From positions 16,084,531 through 16,148,530 of the forward strand of contig CM040099.1 of the NCBI GenBank assembly GCA_022496805.1: a stretch of 64,000 nt of DNA. The letters run 5' to 3'. Positions 12,779 to 23,645 of this stretch are shown here, one piece after another (position 1 is the first letter of the stretch; each line of letters starts with the position of its first letter). Origin of the DNA: Pohlia nutans. Its lineage: Eukaryota; Streptophyta; Bryopsida; Bryales; Mniaceae. The translations under genes were made by a program, and so were the position numbers. Below the pieces are notes generated by a model. That model saw nothing but the letters and a program-made list of their open reading frames with translations, made no database searches and was not told the DNA's origin.

Positions 12779-12983
12779 ATTTGCGCGGGTGGGTTTACGT
12801 TTTCCAAGAAAATCTGCAGTCTGCCTACGTCAAACAAGATGAATTTGCAGAAAACTCTAATATACCAACCTTGAAGACTCGAATGTTCTAGTTGGCCAAA
12901 AAATTTCCCAAGTCAAATCAAAACCTCAATTTTCAGCAATACATTTGAAGATACTGGTGAAAATGCTCTAACTTCATTACATC

Positions 12984-13287
12984 AGGGGTTGTCACACATC
13001 CTCGGAAAATGGAGAATGGATGAAGAATGAGGAAAAAGAGGAGCCAATAGGATAGCTTCTCCATGGAGAAAGTGTGACACCCCTTTTGTGGTATGTGGAG
13101 AATGAGAATGAAGAATAGAGGTTGTAAGTTGGTCACACATCCTCCAAGCATGGGCCATTCTCCATTCTTCACCCATGGATGAAAAGAATGGAATTCTCCA
13201 ATCTTCAGAGAATGGGTCCTTCGCCATCCAAGGACGTCCCCATTCTTTGAAGATTGAGAATGGGGTGGAGGATGTGTGACAACCCCT
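12984..13287. mobile_element. 304-bp inverted-repeat element
   Basis: Perfect 20-bp inverted ends (AGGGGTTGTCACACATCCTC and its complement) at 12984-13003 and 13268-13287, with ATC on both outer sides. The interior repeats CACACATCCTC and MAGAATGG-like blocks and can fold on itself. Looks like a MITE with a possible 3-bp duplication; the superfamily is undetermined. Confidence 0.65.
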
Positions 13288-13295
13288 ATCATTAA

Positions 13296-13513
13296 CCCTT
13301 AAAGGATTTAGGGCATAGTAGATACGTTGCCGTATACTTAAGATTTACTGTAAGTAGAAAGTTCCAAATTGAGATCCCAATAGCTTTTAAGACCACGTAG
13401 ACATGAATTTTATTAACTTCACATTTGATATGAAACTCATAGGAGGTGTAGACCCATTCCAAATACAATGAAATATGGCGGTATAATACTGGCCGGGGCG
13501 GATCTTTTAAGGG
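13296..13513 (+). mobile_element. Family B TTAA element, copy B1
   Basis: 218 bp, flanked by TTAA at 13292-13295 and 13514-13517, with ends CCCTTAAAGGATTTAGG and GATCTTTTAAGGG. It matches B2 (20480-20694) and B3 (42280-42493) throughout, e.g. ATAGTAGATACGTTG and CATAGGAGGTGTAGA. Confidence 0.8.
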
Positions 13514-13865
13514 TTAAACATACTCATTGAGAGGAGGACAAAGTAAAAACACATGATGAAATCATAAAGAAACATTTCTGTTCTTTTCCAAAGGCCTTTA
13601 CTTGAAAAAAACGAGCCTATTTCACAGGTGAGAAACAAGGATTCCAGTTAACAGAAGAGAGGCTGAATCAACTCAAATCATAAAAACATTACCAAATCCT
13701 TCCAAAACGAGTAGTAAAAAGGAACAGGGTTGAGAAAATATTGTAAAATTGTACAGACAGTTCTTAGCTAAGCTACACTATTTTTGCTACACAATTCAGA
13801 AGTCACCCTATTTAAGCCACTATCAAAATTTGATACATAGCTATCATATGGCACAAAAAGGGTGG

Positions 13866-13889
13866 TTTAGGGTTTAGGGTTTAGGGTTA
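13866..13889. repeat. Interstitial telomere-type repeat at GNAT stop codon
   Basis: Three and a half units of TTTAGGG, the plant telomeric repeat, begin exactly at the TAA stop codon of the GNAT gene (read on the minus strand: GAG TAA CCC TAA ACC ...). The stop codon itself is therefore part of the telomere-like array. Confidence 0.85.
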
Positions 13890-16800
13890 CTCTGGCACCA
13901 ACTTGGCTCGGCACAAGCGTTTGCGCATGAGGTGACGCCGGCGCTGGAAAGTGAGCACAGACAGCAAGCTGTCGGTGGACACCACCTGGTAGCCTGCTTC
14001 TTTGTACATGGTCAGCGGCGCCGTGTCCATGATCCGCACATGCAAATACATGTCCTCACATCCCATGCTCAACGCCAGATCCTCCGCTGCCTTCAACATC
14101 TGCCGACCTAATCCCCTTCTGCACACACATGGCTGCAACACTCACAGCCTACTCCAACAGTAACAGGAAAAAAAAAATACACCAAAACTAACAATAGAGG
14201 AAAAAAAACCAAAAAAAACCGAAAACAAAAACACTGAAACCTTCAACAGAGAATACCCCAACATCAAAAGGGAAAAGAATCAAAAAGAAGTAAATGATCT
14301 ATACAGCTGCATTCGACATCTGCCGACCTAACCCCCTTCTGCATACACATGGCTGCAACACTCACAGGCTATTCCAACACCAACAGGCCAAAAACAATAC
14401 CAAAAAGAAACGAGCCATGATGCCTTAAAACAGAGGAAAAAATACCAAAAAGAAACAAACCATGATGCCTTAAACAGAAGAAAAAAACCAAGAACAAATG
14501 AAAACAAAAAAACACTGAAACCTTCGACAGAGAATACCCCAACATCAAAAGGGAAAAGAATAAAAAAGAAGTAAATGATCTATACAGGACCAAGAAGCCC
14601 AAATTAAGTATCATATTTATTTTAGCATTTCTGAGCAAGTCCTGTATGGACTTCCTTTAGAAAACAAATAAAGAATCTATACATTAACCCATAAAGGACC
14701 AAGGATTTATGGTTCTAAAATGACGAATTCTATTGTGAAAAGTATAATTCAGATGGAACCAAATTTTACATCACCAGAATCAGTGAAGAACATTGTATGT
14801 GTTGGTCAAGAAACAACTAAACTTAAACAAGAGGGTGTCCACATATAACCTGCTCAAAACTGCTGATAAAAACATTCAGGCTTCTTGGTCCTTTAGGGGT
14901 TATTTTAGCATTTTTGAGTTTCTCTAGTTCAAATTTATTTGTGTTTTGACCGACATGTACAATGTTCTTCACTGATTCCGATGATATAAAACTTGACCCT
15001 GTCTGAATTGCATTTTTCACAATACAATCAATTGAAAAAATACCAAAAAGAATCAAACCATGATGCCTTAAACAGAGGAAAAAAAAACAAAAAACAAATG
15101 AAAGCAAAAAACACTAAAACCTTCGACAGAGAATACCCCAACGCCAAAAGGGAAAAGAATAAAAAAGAAGTAAATGATCTATACAGGACCAAGAAGCCCA
15201 AATTGGGTCTCGTATTTATTTTAGCATTTTTGAGCAAGGCCTGTATGAACTTCCTTTAACTCAAATTTATTTTTGTGTTGACCAACATATACAACGTTCT
15301 TCACTGATTCCGATGATATAAAACCTGACCCCGTCTGAATTGCATTTTTTCACAACACAATCAATTGAATTTGTCATTTTGAAACCATGAATCCTTGGTC
15401 CTTTCGGGGTTAAGGTATGAGTTGCAGAAAATGAGCTTGAGAGTTAAAATTTATTTGTGTTTTGACCAACATGTACAGTGTTCTTCACTGATTCCGATGA
15501 TATAAAACTTGACACCGTCTGAATTGCATTTTTCACAATACAATCAGTTGAATTTGTCATTTTGAAACCATGAATCCTTGGCCCTTACAGAGAATACCCC
15601 AACGTCAAAAGGGAAAAGAATCAAAAAGAAGTAAATGATCTATACAGGACCAAGAAGCCCAAATTGGGTCTCATATTTATTTTAGCATTTTTGAGCAAGT
15701 CCTGTATGGACTTCCTTTAGTTCAAATTTATTTGTGTTTTGACAATGTTCTTCACTGATTCCGATGATGTAAAACTTGACCCTGTCTGAATTGCATTTTT
15801 CACAATACAATCGATTGAATTTGTCATTTTGAAACCATCAATCCTTGGTCCTTACAGCAGGAAATGAGGTTGAGGGTCTGACCTGCGGTACTCTTTTTTG
15901 ATGACCATGTTGCAGATGTAGGGCGAATTAGGAGGAGGAGCAGGAGTGGGCACATCAGGATGTCCAACAATGGAGAAGGAGAGCTCAACAGTGCCGGCCA
16001 CGAGAGAATCGTCTTGTGTGTCGGTGTCTTCTAGCGGCGCATACAATCCCACGAGCGTCACAGAATGGGGGAGCGTGGCATACCGTTCTCGCACATACTG
16101 TTTCACGGTGAAGGCCAACAGAGGCCGGTACGTCAGTAGCCCTCCCATGAGCTCCGCAAACGAGTCCACCAGGAGCTCCTCCGTGTCGTTCATGTGCTTG
16201 GGCCGCATGGCTTCCACTACAAAACTCCCCCTCTCACTCTCATGCCTGCACAACAACTCATGCATCAATATGCTTGAAAGAATTCACTCATGACAGTCCT
16301 GGAATGGCACCTTAACCCCTGAAGGACCAAGAAGCTCAAATTGGGTCTCATGTTTTTTTTAGCATTTTTGAGCAAGTCCTGTATGGAGTTCCTTTAGTTC
16401 AAATTTATTTGTGTTTTGACCAACATATACAATGTTCTTCACTGATTCCGATGACATAAAACTTCACCCCATCTGAATTGCATTTTTCACAATACAATCA
16501 ATTAAATTTGTCATTCTGAAACCTTGAATCCTTGGTCCTTTAGGGGTTAAGTCATGCAATGCAAGCAAACGTAAAGCTCGAACATACTCTCCGAATATCA
16601 AATTGAGTAAAGAAGCTCATGCTTGTACAAAATTTTAGTTGTCGGGATTCGTTTTCAGTTCAGAGGGTGCTCAACAAGGTTGTTGTAAAGACAAGTAAAG
16701 AAGCTCTAAAATTTTGCAGGATTTCTTTACATGTGTCGGGATTTGTTTACAGAGTGCTCAACAAGGGTTCTGTAAGATAAGACAACGTTAAGGACTATGA

Positions 16801-17428
16801 GAATGTCTTTTTTCTCCAAAACAAGATTTAGGTTACAAAGAAAACCAGTTCTCAAGATTATGAAGTGCGAACATGTGAGAGGAAAATTGCGTTTCGTCTC
16901 TGGGTTTTGTTTTCAATTCCTATACGAGAAACAGCTTTAGAAGAGCCAGGAATGAAACAGAGGTTCGTACCGATGTTGGAAAGCATGTAAGGCTTCAAGC
17001 TTCTCCTTATCAGCGGCGCTCCAATTCACAGCAGCAGACTCAGGAAACGGCAAGAAAACGTCCTCCGCCTTCCTCCTTCTCACCACACTGAACTCATCAC
17101 TATCGGATTCCGTTTCATCGGCAACGGCAGGTCTCGCTCCCTCTTCAGCTGCAAACATCTGCCAATTCTCGGCGTCCAAATAATCTCGCATCCCATTGAT
17201 GCTGTCATTCTCATCCACGAGCTCCAATTCCTCCACACTCGCATCCCTCTCCGAAGCTTTTCTGTAACGTAAGCCTCTCGCTTTTTTCTGCCGCAACCTC
17301 GGCGCTCCAATCGTCCGAAACGGACCTACCGCGCATCGACAAGTTAGCGTGGAAATCGTCGGTCGAAACTGCGAAAGCGGCAAATGAATATCACGTTTCG
17401 CAGCGAAACTCCACTCGACGCAACCCAT
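13887..17428 (-). CDS. GNAT-family N-acetyltransferase, probably plastid-targeted
   Basis: Acetyl-CoA-dependent N-acetyltransferase resembling the plant plastid GNAT group (Arabidopsis GNAT4-GNAT10). Exons on the minus strand: 16971-17428, 15883-16245 and 13887-14118, 1053 nt, 350 residues. The first ~100 residues are basic and hydroxyl-rich and then acidic, consistent with a transit peptide and linker. The fold is covered by exons 2-3: beta strand VAGTVELSF, the acceptor-side strand YICNMVIKKEYRR, then the CoA-binding loop RRRGLGRQ (R/QxxGxG/A), which is created across the exon 2/3 junction, and YLHVRIMDTAPLTMYKEAGY, the usual C-terminal GNAT motif B. The stop codon overlaps telomere-type repeats. 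Intron 2 has been greatly expanded by duplicated blocks and family-A elements. It shares a 425-bp divergent promoter region with the LMW-PTP-like gene. Confidence 0.85.
14306..14388 (-). pseudogene. Duplicated 5' end of GNAT exon 3 with its splice acceptor
   Basis: This block repeats 14082-14165, i.e. the start of exon 3 (codons for the RRGLGRQ region), the acceptor AG and about 40 bp of upstream intron, with a few substitutions. It is cut off after about 30 bp of exon sequence and then joins the AAGTAAATGATCTATACAG block. A decoy acceptor therefore sits about 220 bp upstream of the true one in transcript direction. Confidence 0.75.
14390..15860. repeat. Composite array of A-element pieces and duplicated blocks in GNAT intron 2
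   Basis: Four copies (near 14270, 14540, 15125 and 15590) of a block containing GACAGAGAATACCCCAAC and GTAAATGATCTATACAG alternate with whole or partial family-A elements (one with TTAA at 14684-14687, another ending at TTAA 15410-15413). In three of the copies the block runs directly into the A end GGACCAAGAAGCCCAAATT. The order indicates rounds of tandem duplication after A insertion, lengthening the intron by more than 1 kb. Confidence 0.7.
16316..16546 (-). mobile_element. Family A TTAA element, copy A6 (full length)
   Basis: Clean 231-bp copy flanked by TTAA at 16312-16315 and 16547-16550, with ends CCCCTGAAGGACCAAG and CTTGGTCCTTTAGGGG. It sits in GNAT intron 1 and serves with A7 as the reference for the family. 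Confidence 0.85.
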
Positions 17429-17853
17429 GATGAAACTCGCTCAATAAAAATACTGACAGTGAACCCTACATTCTGGAACAACACGGTAGATCATTCAGCG
17501 AGCATTCCCCGAAAAAACAACCCTTGTAGGTTTCTGGAGAATGAAGAGCAAAAGAGTGAAGAAGGTCCTCGTGCCACGTGACCAAAAAGATATCGTCATC
17601 ATGCCAAAGGTTTGAACTTTGAATCCAGTTTTTTCCGATGTAGGTAAATTTATTTTATATGATCTTTTTTAATATGCGGTATATCGGTTTATCCCTCCCT
17701 TTATGGAGGTGGTAGGGTCAGAATGAGATAATTGTTAACTTATCCACAAACGAGTAGTAGTCCGACTGAAAGTGCCGAGAGAGACGAGTTTCAATCGTCT
17801 TTTGTTTTCAAGCGAGAATTTGGGTTTCGGGTGTTGAGTTTTGGTTGTGCGAG
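17429..17853. promoter_or_regulatory. Divergent promoter region between GNAT and LMW-PTP-like genes
   Basis: The 425 bp between two start codons pointing outward must contain both promoters and 5' leaders. An AT-rich stretch with TTTATTTTATATGATC lies at about 17649-17664. No repeat element was found in it, in contrast to most other non-coding stretches here. Co-regulation of the two genes is possible but unproven. Confidence 0.5.
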
Positions 17854-20800
17854 ATGTATACTTGTAGAGTGTTAGTGAGGCACGGGGTGGGATTGGCGAC
17901 CCGGTCTCGTAACCGCGAGGACGCGTTCACGGCGTCCGACGCTTCCACATCGGCCGTCGCGGCGCAAGGCAACGGGTTTTCATTGCGCGCGTTGGCCAAG
18001 TCCTTCCGCGCACGGCAACGAGCGGCTCCAACGAACTGCGAGCGAGGACGGCGAGCTCCGTTACGATGCGCTCTTGAAATTGCACGGGAGAGTGACGAGA
18101 GCAATGCTGCAGCCGCGCCCAAGTTCGACGTCAGCAGCAATTGCGTGACGCCTGTGTTCCGCGTTTCGCCGTTTGTTCAGAAATCCTCGGTACTCCTTTC
18201 GTTGCTCTTGATTCTCCGTTGACAGAGAAAGATGCTTACAGCTGCGGTTCAACCCGGTTAAAACTTGCATAGATTTCCATTTCAAACGAAATACCTCTGA
18301 TAGAAGTATTCCTTGGTTCTCACAGCTGCGGGTTTGTTTCGTGTTTCTTCAGGACTTGGAGAATCTGAAGGTCCGGGTATTGTTTCTGAGCGAGGGGAAT
18401 GTGTGTCGATCGGTGTATGCTGAAGCCATTTTCAACGCCTTGATTGAAGAGCACGGGATGCAAGACTTTGTTGAATGTGCTTCCAAGGTATGGCTCTCTG
18501 TGACCTAATTTTGTGAAAGTTGGGACCGTCTGTGGCAATTTTTTTTTTGCATTATTCGTCCTATATTTTATACTTCAAACGTGAATCCTGTCCACTTTCA
18601 AACGAAAAACTACATACCACTATTAAAGATGAACCGTTTTTCGAGTATTGAGACGGCTTTTTAGAAGGGAAAAAGAAGCGTTAAGTTAGAACACGGCAAT
18701 AACCACGGGTTTTTTAGTGGGGGAGCTCTCTGAGCACCTTTGGAATTTATGAACAGTGAGCCAAGAAAAGAAAGAATTCAGAATCCATTTGTGCACAATC
18801 TTGAGCTCCTGCTTTGTTTGCAAAGGTAGAATTACTTCTTTTTTTTCCTTAGTGGGCTCATCTGAGAGTCATTAGGTTGAAGAAATTGCTTTAACCCCTA
18901 AAGGACCGAGAAGCGCAAATTGGGCCTCATGCTTTTCTTGGTACTTTTGAGTAGGTCATATGTGAAGTTCCTTATGGTCAAATTTATTTGTTTTTTTATC
19001 AACACATGCAATGTTCTTCACTGATTCCGATGACATAAAATTTGGTCCCGTATGAATTATATTTTTCACAATATGATCAATTGAATTTGTCATTTTTAAA
19101 CCATGCATCCTTGGTTCTTTAGGGGTTAAAAGTGGGCAAGTTCTTTGGATTTTTAGTGCTCCAGATTCTTTTTGTGCTACAAAGAGTGCAAGTTGTATAG
19201 TTCTCTAGAATGTTACGTTCTGTGTTTATTTCTGAAGCCCTGCTGGAATTGATTGTTTCTTTACTTTTTGCAGGCTTCCAGAGACTACAACGTTGGAGAG
19301 TCTCCGGATCCACGAGCCGTTGTAGTAGCTCAAGAGCTTGGGCTTCAATTGCCTCCAGGAGCTGCAGCACGCGTCTTTGAGTGTCAGGCGGACATTGTTT
19401 TGTTCGATCTTCTCGTTGTCATGGATAAGGTAGGGATAACTCATTTATTTCAGGTTTCCATTATTTCATTTCTTGTCTCTATTTTCAAGAGCATTCCAAC
19501 GCACTAAAATATGTAGTTTTTGGATACTGTATGAATAAGTAATGCATTGTTGAAGTTTGAAGCAGTAGGGTCTCAATTACCAGCCTTGTGTGATTACTAG
19601 TAGGGTCTTGTGTGATGCACTCCATTCTCGTTGATTTTCTGTTATTTTACAAATCTCCATCTCAGTTTATGAACAACATCAGGAATTTAGGGCCTCACTA
19701 ATTTTTAACGATTTGGGTGCGACATCTGATATTTCACGGGTTCGTACAGTTTTCGCACGGATTCTGCATGGATTTTGCGCTAATTCCGCATGGCTTCTAC
19801 ATTCACTCTTTTTGTTATCAATAGAGTGCGGAATCTGTGCAAAATTTGTGCGAAAAACGTATGAACCCATGAAATATGGGATGTCGCACGAAAATTGATT
19901 AAAACCCGTGGGGTCCTAAATTACTGATGAAGTGTGCTCATCATCAACGCAGAAGCTTTTGGAATCATAAATTCTTATTTCTTAGTTGGCCTTTGCAGTT
20001 TAATGCTTCGGATGTGCTGAAGGAGGTCACAGTTTATGAGGCTATCGACAAGGGGGCTCGATACACACAAAAAGTTCGACGGCTTGCTGAATTTTGTAGG
20101 ACAAAGAAGGTGAGTAAATGATAGTTTTTTCAGTAAAATTGGATTGTTTTAGAAAACATCATAAGAAGGAATCTTCCCTCTGATTCATGGAAAGATTCTC
20201 TATGGTTACAGTGATGATGTCTGATTTTACTGAAAACCCTATCAACAAGAGACTCCTGTGTTTGGTCATTGTTTAGTTAGCAAAATAACAGATTTTCAAT
20301 TGACAATTTCATGAAGGTGTGGTATATGTTAACAAGGACTGATGTTGCTTTTTGTGATAGATGGAAGACATCGATGACCCGCTGTACGGTAACATGGGTG
20401 GCCCGGAGGAACTGGTATGTGTTTTATGATTTACATTGTGGTGAAATCAAGTTGATTTTTTTTAAAATTTAACCTTTAACCCTTAAAGGTCCTTGGGGAT
20501 AGTAGATACGTTGTTGTGTATTTGGCATTTTTTTGTTAGTAGAATGGTCCAATTTGAGACCCCAGTAGCTCATTAAAACCAAGTTGATATGAATTTTAAC
20601 TCCACTTTTTATCTTAAATCCATAGGAGGTGTAGAACCATTTCAAATACAATGAAATACTACTAGTCGGAATGGGCTTTCTGGACCTTTAAGGGTTAAAG
20701 GACCAAGGATTCATGGTTTCAAAATGCTAATTTCAATCAATCATATTGTAAAAAGCAGAATTGCAATGGGGAAAAGTTATATATCAAATAAATAGAAGAA

Positions 20801-21915
20801 ACTTTGGTCCTCTTTCAAAGGCTGGCGTGAATAAAGTGTCCGTTCGTAATGTCAATGACTCAGTGCCCACCGGACAAAGGGTCATTGGAACAAAACTACT
20901 CTTCCCTCCTGGGAATGGACACTATAGTAACAATAATAGTTTTATATCATAGAAATTAATGAAGAACATTGTATGTGTTGGTCTAAACACAAACACATTT
21001 GAACTAAAGGAAATCCGCATAAGACTTGCTCAAAAATGCTATAAAAAACATGAGGCTAGATTCAGACTTCTAGGTCCTTCAGGGATTAAATTTAAATGTG
21101 AGCAATTATAGGGACAGCTACCCTAGTTAAAAGAGTTACTGTTTCATTTCTGTATTTTGAGATTGGCTAATATTCTCTGTTCAGGTACTCCTGCGAGAAT
21201 CATATGAAGACATACGAGCTTCCTGCATAGGTCTAATGCAGACTATAATGGACATCAAGGCTGGTTTGGAAGGTACATTCTACCCTTCATACAATGACAC
21301 TCCATAATATGACGATATTAGTGTTTCAATACACATGTGACAAGTCATCTTTGTGAGTAATCCATGCCTGCCACCTTGAAGGTAGGGCTTCCCAAACATG
21401 TCATAATAGAGAGGGAGTGTTGTATGCATCAAGGGTTAACCCCTAAACGTACCAATCCTTTGAAGAGAAGTAGATGCTAGCCTCAAAAATTGATATTAGC
21501 ATGGCTCAAATGTACATGAGAGGTCCATTGCAAGCATAAAATCTACCCAACAAATTTGACATACTTGCATTTGGAGGAATCTCCAATATTATAACATCTC
21601 CCCATCACAAGAGATTTACTTTAATTGGTAGAGAACCTAATAGGCTTGCAAATATAACTGGGATGAAAGTGATTTGAGATTGTATGAGAAAGTTCGTGAT
21701 CCAGTTTCTGGACGTTGGGACGTTTAGGGGTTAATATGGAGTATGTGTTTTGACTCCAAACAAGGAGAGAATTTTGATTTGAAGCTTCTTTTTTTTTATT
21801 TGTAACAGATTCAGAAACATTGAAGCTGGGAGTAGCCAAGTCATTGGGAGAGATGGAGTCGCTTGACTGGCTTGTACCGCCAATGTTACAAAAGGCAGAG
21901 ACGTTATTCAACTGA
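17854..21915 (+). CDS. Low-molecular-weight protein tyrosine phosphatase-like protein, nucleophile Cys replaced by Ser
   Basis: Seven exons: 17854-18189, 18353-18487, 19274-19429, 19999-20109, 20361-20414, 21185-21272, 21809-21915, 987 nt, 328 residues. The first ~110 residues are Arg/Ala/Ser-rich and resemble a plastid transit peptide. Exon 2 opens the LMW-PTP fold with VRVLFLSEGNVCRSVYAEA; in active enzymes the loop reads C-x5-R-S, but here residue 125 is Ser (AGC) while Arg131 and Ser132 remain. The general-acid segment is kept as DDPLYGN near residues 251-257. The C-terminal helix (YEDIRASCIGLMQTI) also fits the family, followed by a 30-residue tail not usual for it. I infer a non-catalytic, phospho-ligand-binding protein, or a plant subfamily with altered chemistry. 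Introns carry TTAA elements A7, A8, B2, C3 and MITE J1. Confidence 0.8.
18895..19125 (-). mobile_element. Family A TTAA element, copy A7 (full length)
   Basis: 231 bp, flanked by TTAA at 18891-18894 and 19126-19129, in intron 2 of the LMW-PTP-like gene. It has the same length as A6 and matches it along the whole element. Confidence 0.85.
19677..19929. mobile_element. MITE family J, copy 1
   Basis: 253-bp palindromic element bounded by CATCAGGAATTTAG and CTAAATTACTGATG, with an interior containing ATTCACTCTTTTTGTTATC. Related copies are at 40119-40373 and 41146-41404. It lies in intron 3 of the LMW-PTP-like gene. The termini give no unambiguous target duplication. Confidence 0.65.
20480..20694 (+). 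mobile_element. Family B TTAA element, copy B2
   Basis: 215 bp, flanked by TTAA at 20476-20479 and 20695-20698. Its ends are CCCTTAAAGGTCC and GGACCTTTAAGGG. The right TTAA is also the left boundary of A8. It lies in intron 5 of the LMW-PTP-like gene. Confidence 0.8.
20699..21085 (+). mobile_element. Family A TTAA element A8 with an inserted dispersed repeat
   Basis: Begins AGGACCAAGGATTCATGG directly at the TTAA shared with B2 (the CCCCT terminus is lost) and ends GGTCCTTCAGGG before TTAA 21086-21089. Its middle (about 20803-20940) is interrupted by a ~100-bp sequence containing AGTGCCCACCGGACAAAGGG that also occurs at 35350-35452. Confidence 0.7.
21441..21730 (+). mobile_element. Family C TTAA element, internally deleted copy C3
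   Basis: 290 bp, flanked by TTAA at 21437-21440 and 21731-21734, with ends CCCCTAAACGTACC and GGGACGTTTAGGGG. It is half the length of C1 and C2 (580 and 579 bp), so it is an internal-deletion derivative. Located in intron 6 of the LMW-PTP-like gene. Confidence 0.75.
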
Positions 21916-22520
21916 TCAATGTGATTTTCCTCCTTTAATTATATTCATTAAAATTGTGTACATTTCTTCCTACCAGTCAACTATTGAGTCCTGTTTGCAT
22001 TCTGGCATCAGACGAAATGTTCTAGAGGCTACTCTTCATAATATTAACCCCTAAGGATGAGCATCATGTTATTTTTAGCATTTTTGAGTAGGTTCTATGT
22101 AGACTTCCTTTTCTTCAAATTTGTTTGCTTTTTGACCAACACATGCATTGTTCTTCACTGATTCCAGTGATATAAAATTCAAGCTCATCTCAATTGCATT
22201 TTTCAGAATATGATCATTCATTTTAGAACAATGAATCCTTGGTCCTTTAGGGGTAAATTGTTTTCACGACTATGGTTTTCATTGTGAAGACGTAGGAATT
22301 GTAACTTTTGAAAACTACAAAATTGTTGTAACTTTGAAACTTAGGCTTGCAAATTGATTTTATGTATGTTTAAAAGAATTATTTACATATGGGCTTTCAT
22401 CTTTTTCAAATACATGATGAACTTCTATAGACATGCACGTGGCTTTTTATAAGAATGTTAATTTTTTTTACTAATGTTTCAATTGTAGATACATTGTAGA
22501 TACATTGTGGATCAAAGATC
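21916..22520. other. Intergenic region between LMW-PTP-like and TPR genes
   Basis: The two genes converge. The region contains the family-A element A9 and about 260 bp of AT-rich sequence with no feature I can support. Confidence 0.5.
22048..22253 (-). mobile_element. Family A TTAA element, copy A9
   Basis: Left TTAA at 22044-22047 with CCCCTAAGGATGAGC; right end CTTGGTCCTTTAGGGG, where the right TTAA has become GTAA. About 206 bp, internal sequence as in A6. Confidence 0.7.
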
Positions 22521-23645
22521 CTAAATTTCATTACTAACAATGCAATTCTCCAATTCAAAATATTTACAATGATAAGGCTTCACTAAAGATTTTACAAATG
22601 CTCGGAATTTTAAATCAATTGACTTAAGTGATCGTAAATCCATCGAAGTTCCTTTGTAATTCTTTAATGCATGTTTTACATGTGCTCGCAATTCCAAAGT
22701 CCATGAATCATTTGGCATAATTGAATCTGCCATTTCTAAATCCTCCAAAGCTCCTTTGTAATCATTCAATGAAAATTTTACTTGCGCCCGCCATTGTAGA
22801 GTCCTTAAGTCATTTGGAATAATGAATTGCACCGTGTTTAGATTCAACAAAGCTCCTTTGTAATCCTTCAATGCATACTTTACGTTTGCTCGCAATTGCA
22901 AAGTCTCTACATCATATGGTGCAATTGAATCTGCCATATTTAGATCCATCAAAGCTCCATTATAATCTTTCATTAAGTATTTTACTTTTGCTCTCCTTTG
23001 CAAAGTCCATTTATCACTTGGATTATTTAAGTGAACCATGTCTAGATTCGCCAATGCTCCTTTGTAATCTTTCAAAGAATATTTTGCCTTTGCTCGCCAT
23101 TGCAAAGTTGACATATCACTTGGCGCAATTGAATGTGCCATATTTAAATCTACTAAAGCCCCTATGTAATCCTTCAATAAATACTTTACCTCTGCTCGCA
23201 ATTTCAAAGTGCCTAAATTATTTGGATTAACTGAATGTGCCATGTTTAGATCCTCTAAAGCTTCTTTGAAATCCATCATTGAACATTGTACCTTTGCTCT
23301 CCATTGCAAAATCAAAGTATTACCTGGGTCGATTGAATGTGCTACATCTAGATTCACCAAAGCTCCTTTATAATCCATTAATGAAAAATTTACTTCCGCT
23401 TGCATTTGCAAAGTCCATATATCATTTGGAGCAATTGAATGTACCACATTTAGATCCACCAAAGCTCCTTCATAATCTTTTAATAGATATTTTATCTCTG
23501 CTCGCCATCGCAAAGTGCGTAGTTTATTTGGATTAAGTGCATGTGCCTCATTTAAATCCACTAACGCTCCTTTGTAATCCTTCATTAAATGTTTTATCTT
23601 TGCTTGCCATAGTAACATTTTCATATTGCTTTGTGAGCTAACCAT
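22521..23645 (-). CDS. Intronless TPR-repeat protein (10 tandem repeats)
   Basis: 374-residue protein made almost wholly of ten consecutive 34-residue tetratricopeptide repeats with the pattern LQWRAxVKYxLKDYKGALVD and the A/D-P-N ending; consensus TPR positions (W/L4, L7, G/Y8, Y11, A20, F/L24, A27, P32) are recognisable. The start ATG is at 23643-23645. The repeats are so alike at DNA level that the gene is effectively a 102-bp minisatellite. There is no transmembrane segment or enzymatic domain; after the repeats comes a ~45-residue tail. TPR arrays bind other proteins; the partner is unknown. Similar TPR arrays occur fused to kinases in mosses, so it may be a detached or truncated relative (inference). 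It lies alone between repeats. Confidence 0.75.
   Translation of the reverse strand: MVSSQSNMKMLLWQAKIKHLMKDYKGALVDLNEAHALNPNKLRTLRWRAEIKYLLKDYEGALVDLNVVHSIAPNDIWTLQMQAEVNFSLMDYKGALVNLDVAHSIDPGNTLILQWRAKVQCSMMDFKEALEDLNMAHSVNPNNLGTLKLRAEVKYLLKDYIGALVDLNMAHSIAPSDMSTLQWRAKAKYSLKDYKGALANLDMVHLNNPSDKWTLQRRAKVKYLMKDYNGALMDLNMADSIAPYDVETLQLRANVKYALKDYKGALLNLNTVQFIIPNDLRTLQWRAQVKFSLNDYKGALEDLEMADSIMPNDSWTLELRAHVKHALKNYKGTSMDLRSLKSIDLKFRAFVKSLVKPYHCKYFELENCIVSNEI

Larger units (their letters stand above)
11413..13886. other. Intergenic region between COQ2 and GNAT gene
   Basis: COQ2 reads away from its promoter near 11.4-11.7 kb, and the 3' end of the GNAT gene lies at 13.9 kb. The interval contains a GC-rich minisatellite (12530-12735), a 19-C run, a 304-bp inverted-repeat element and a family-B element, listed separately. 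I see no convincing coding region. Confidence 0.5.

Noticed and set aside
12414..12874. Pro/Arg/Gly-rich open frames on both strands
   Set aside because: By-product of the GC-rich minisatellite; no domain and both strands equally open.
22871..23536. Plus-strand Leu/His-rich frames opposite the TPR gene
   Set aside because: Antisense shadow of the tandem TPR repeats.
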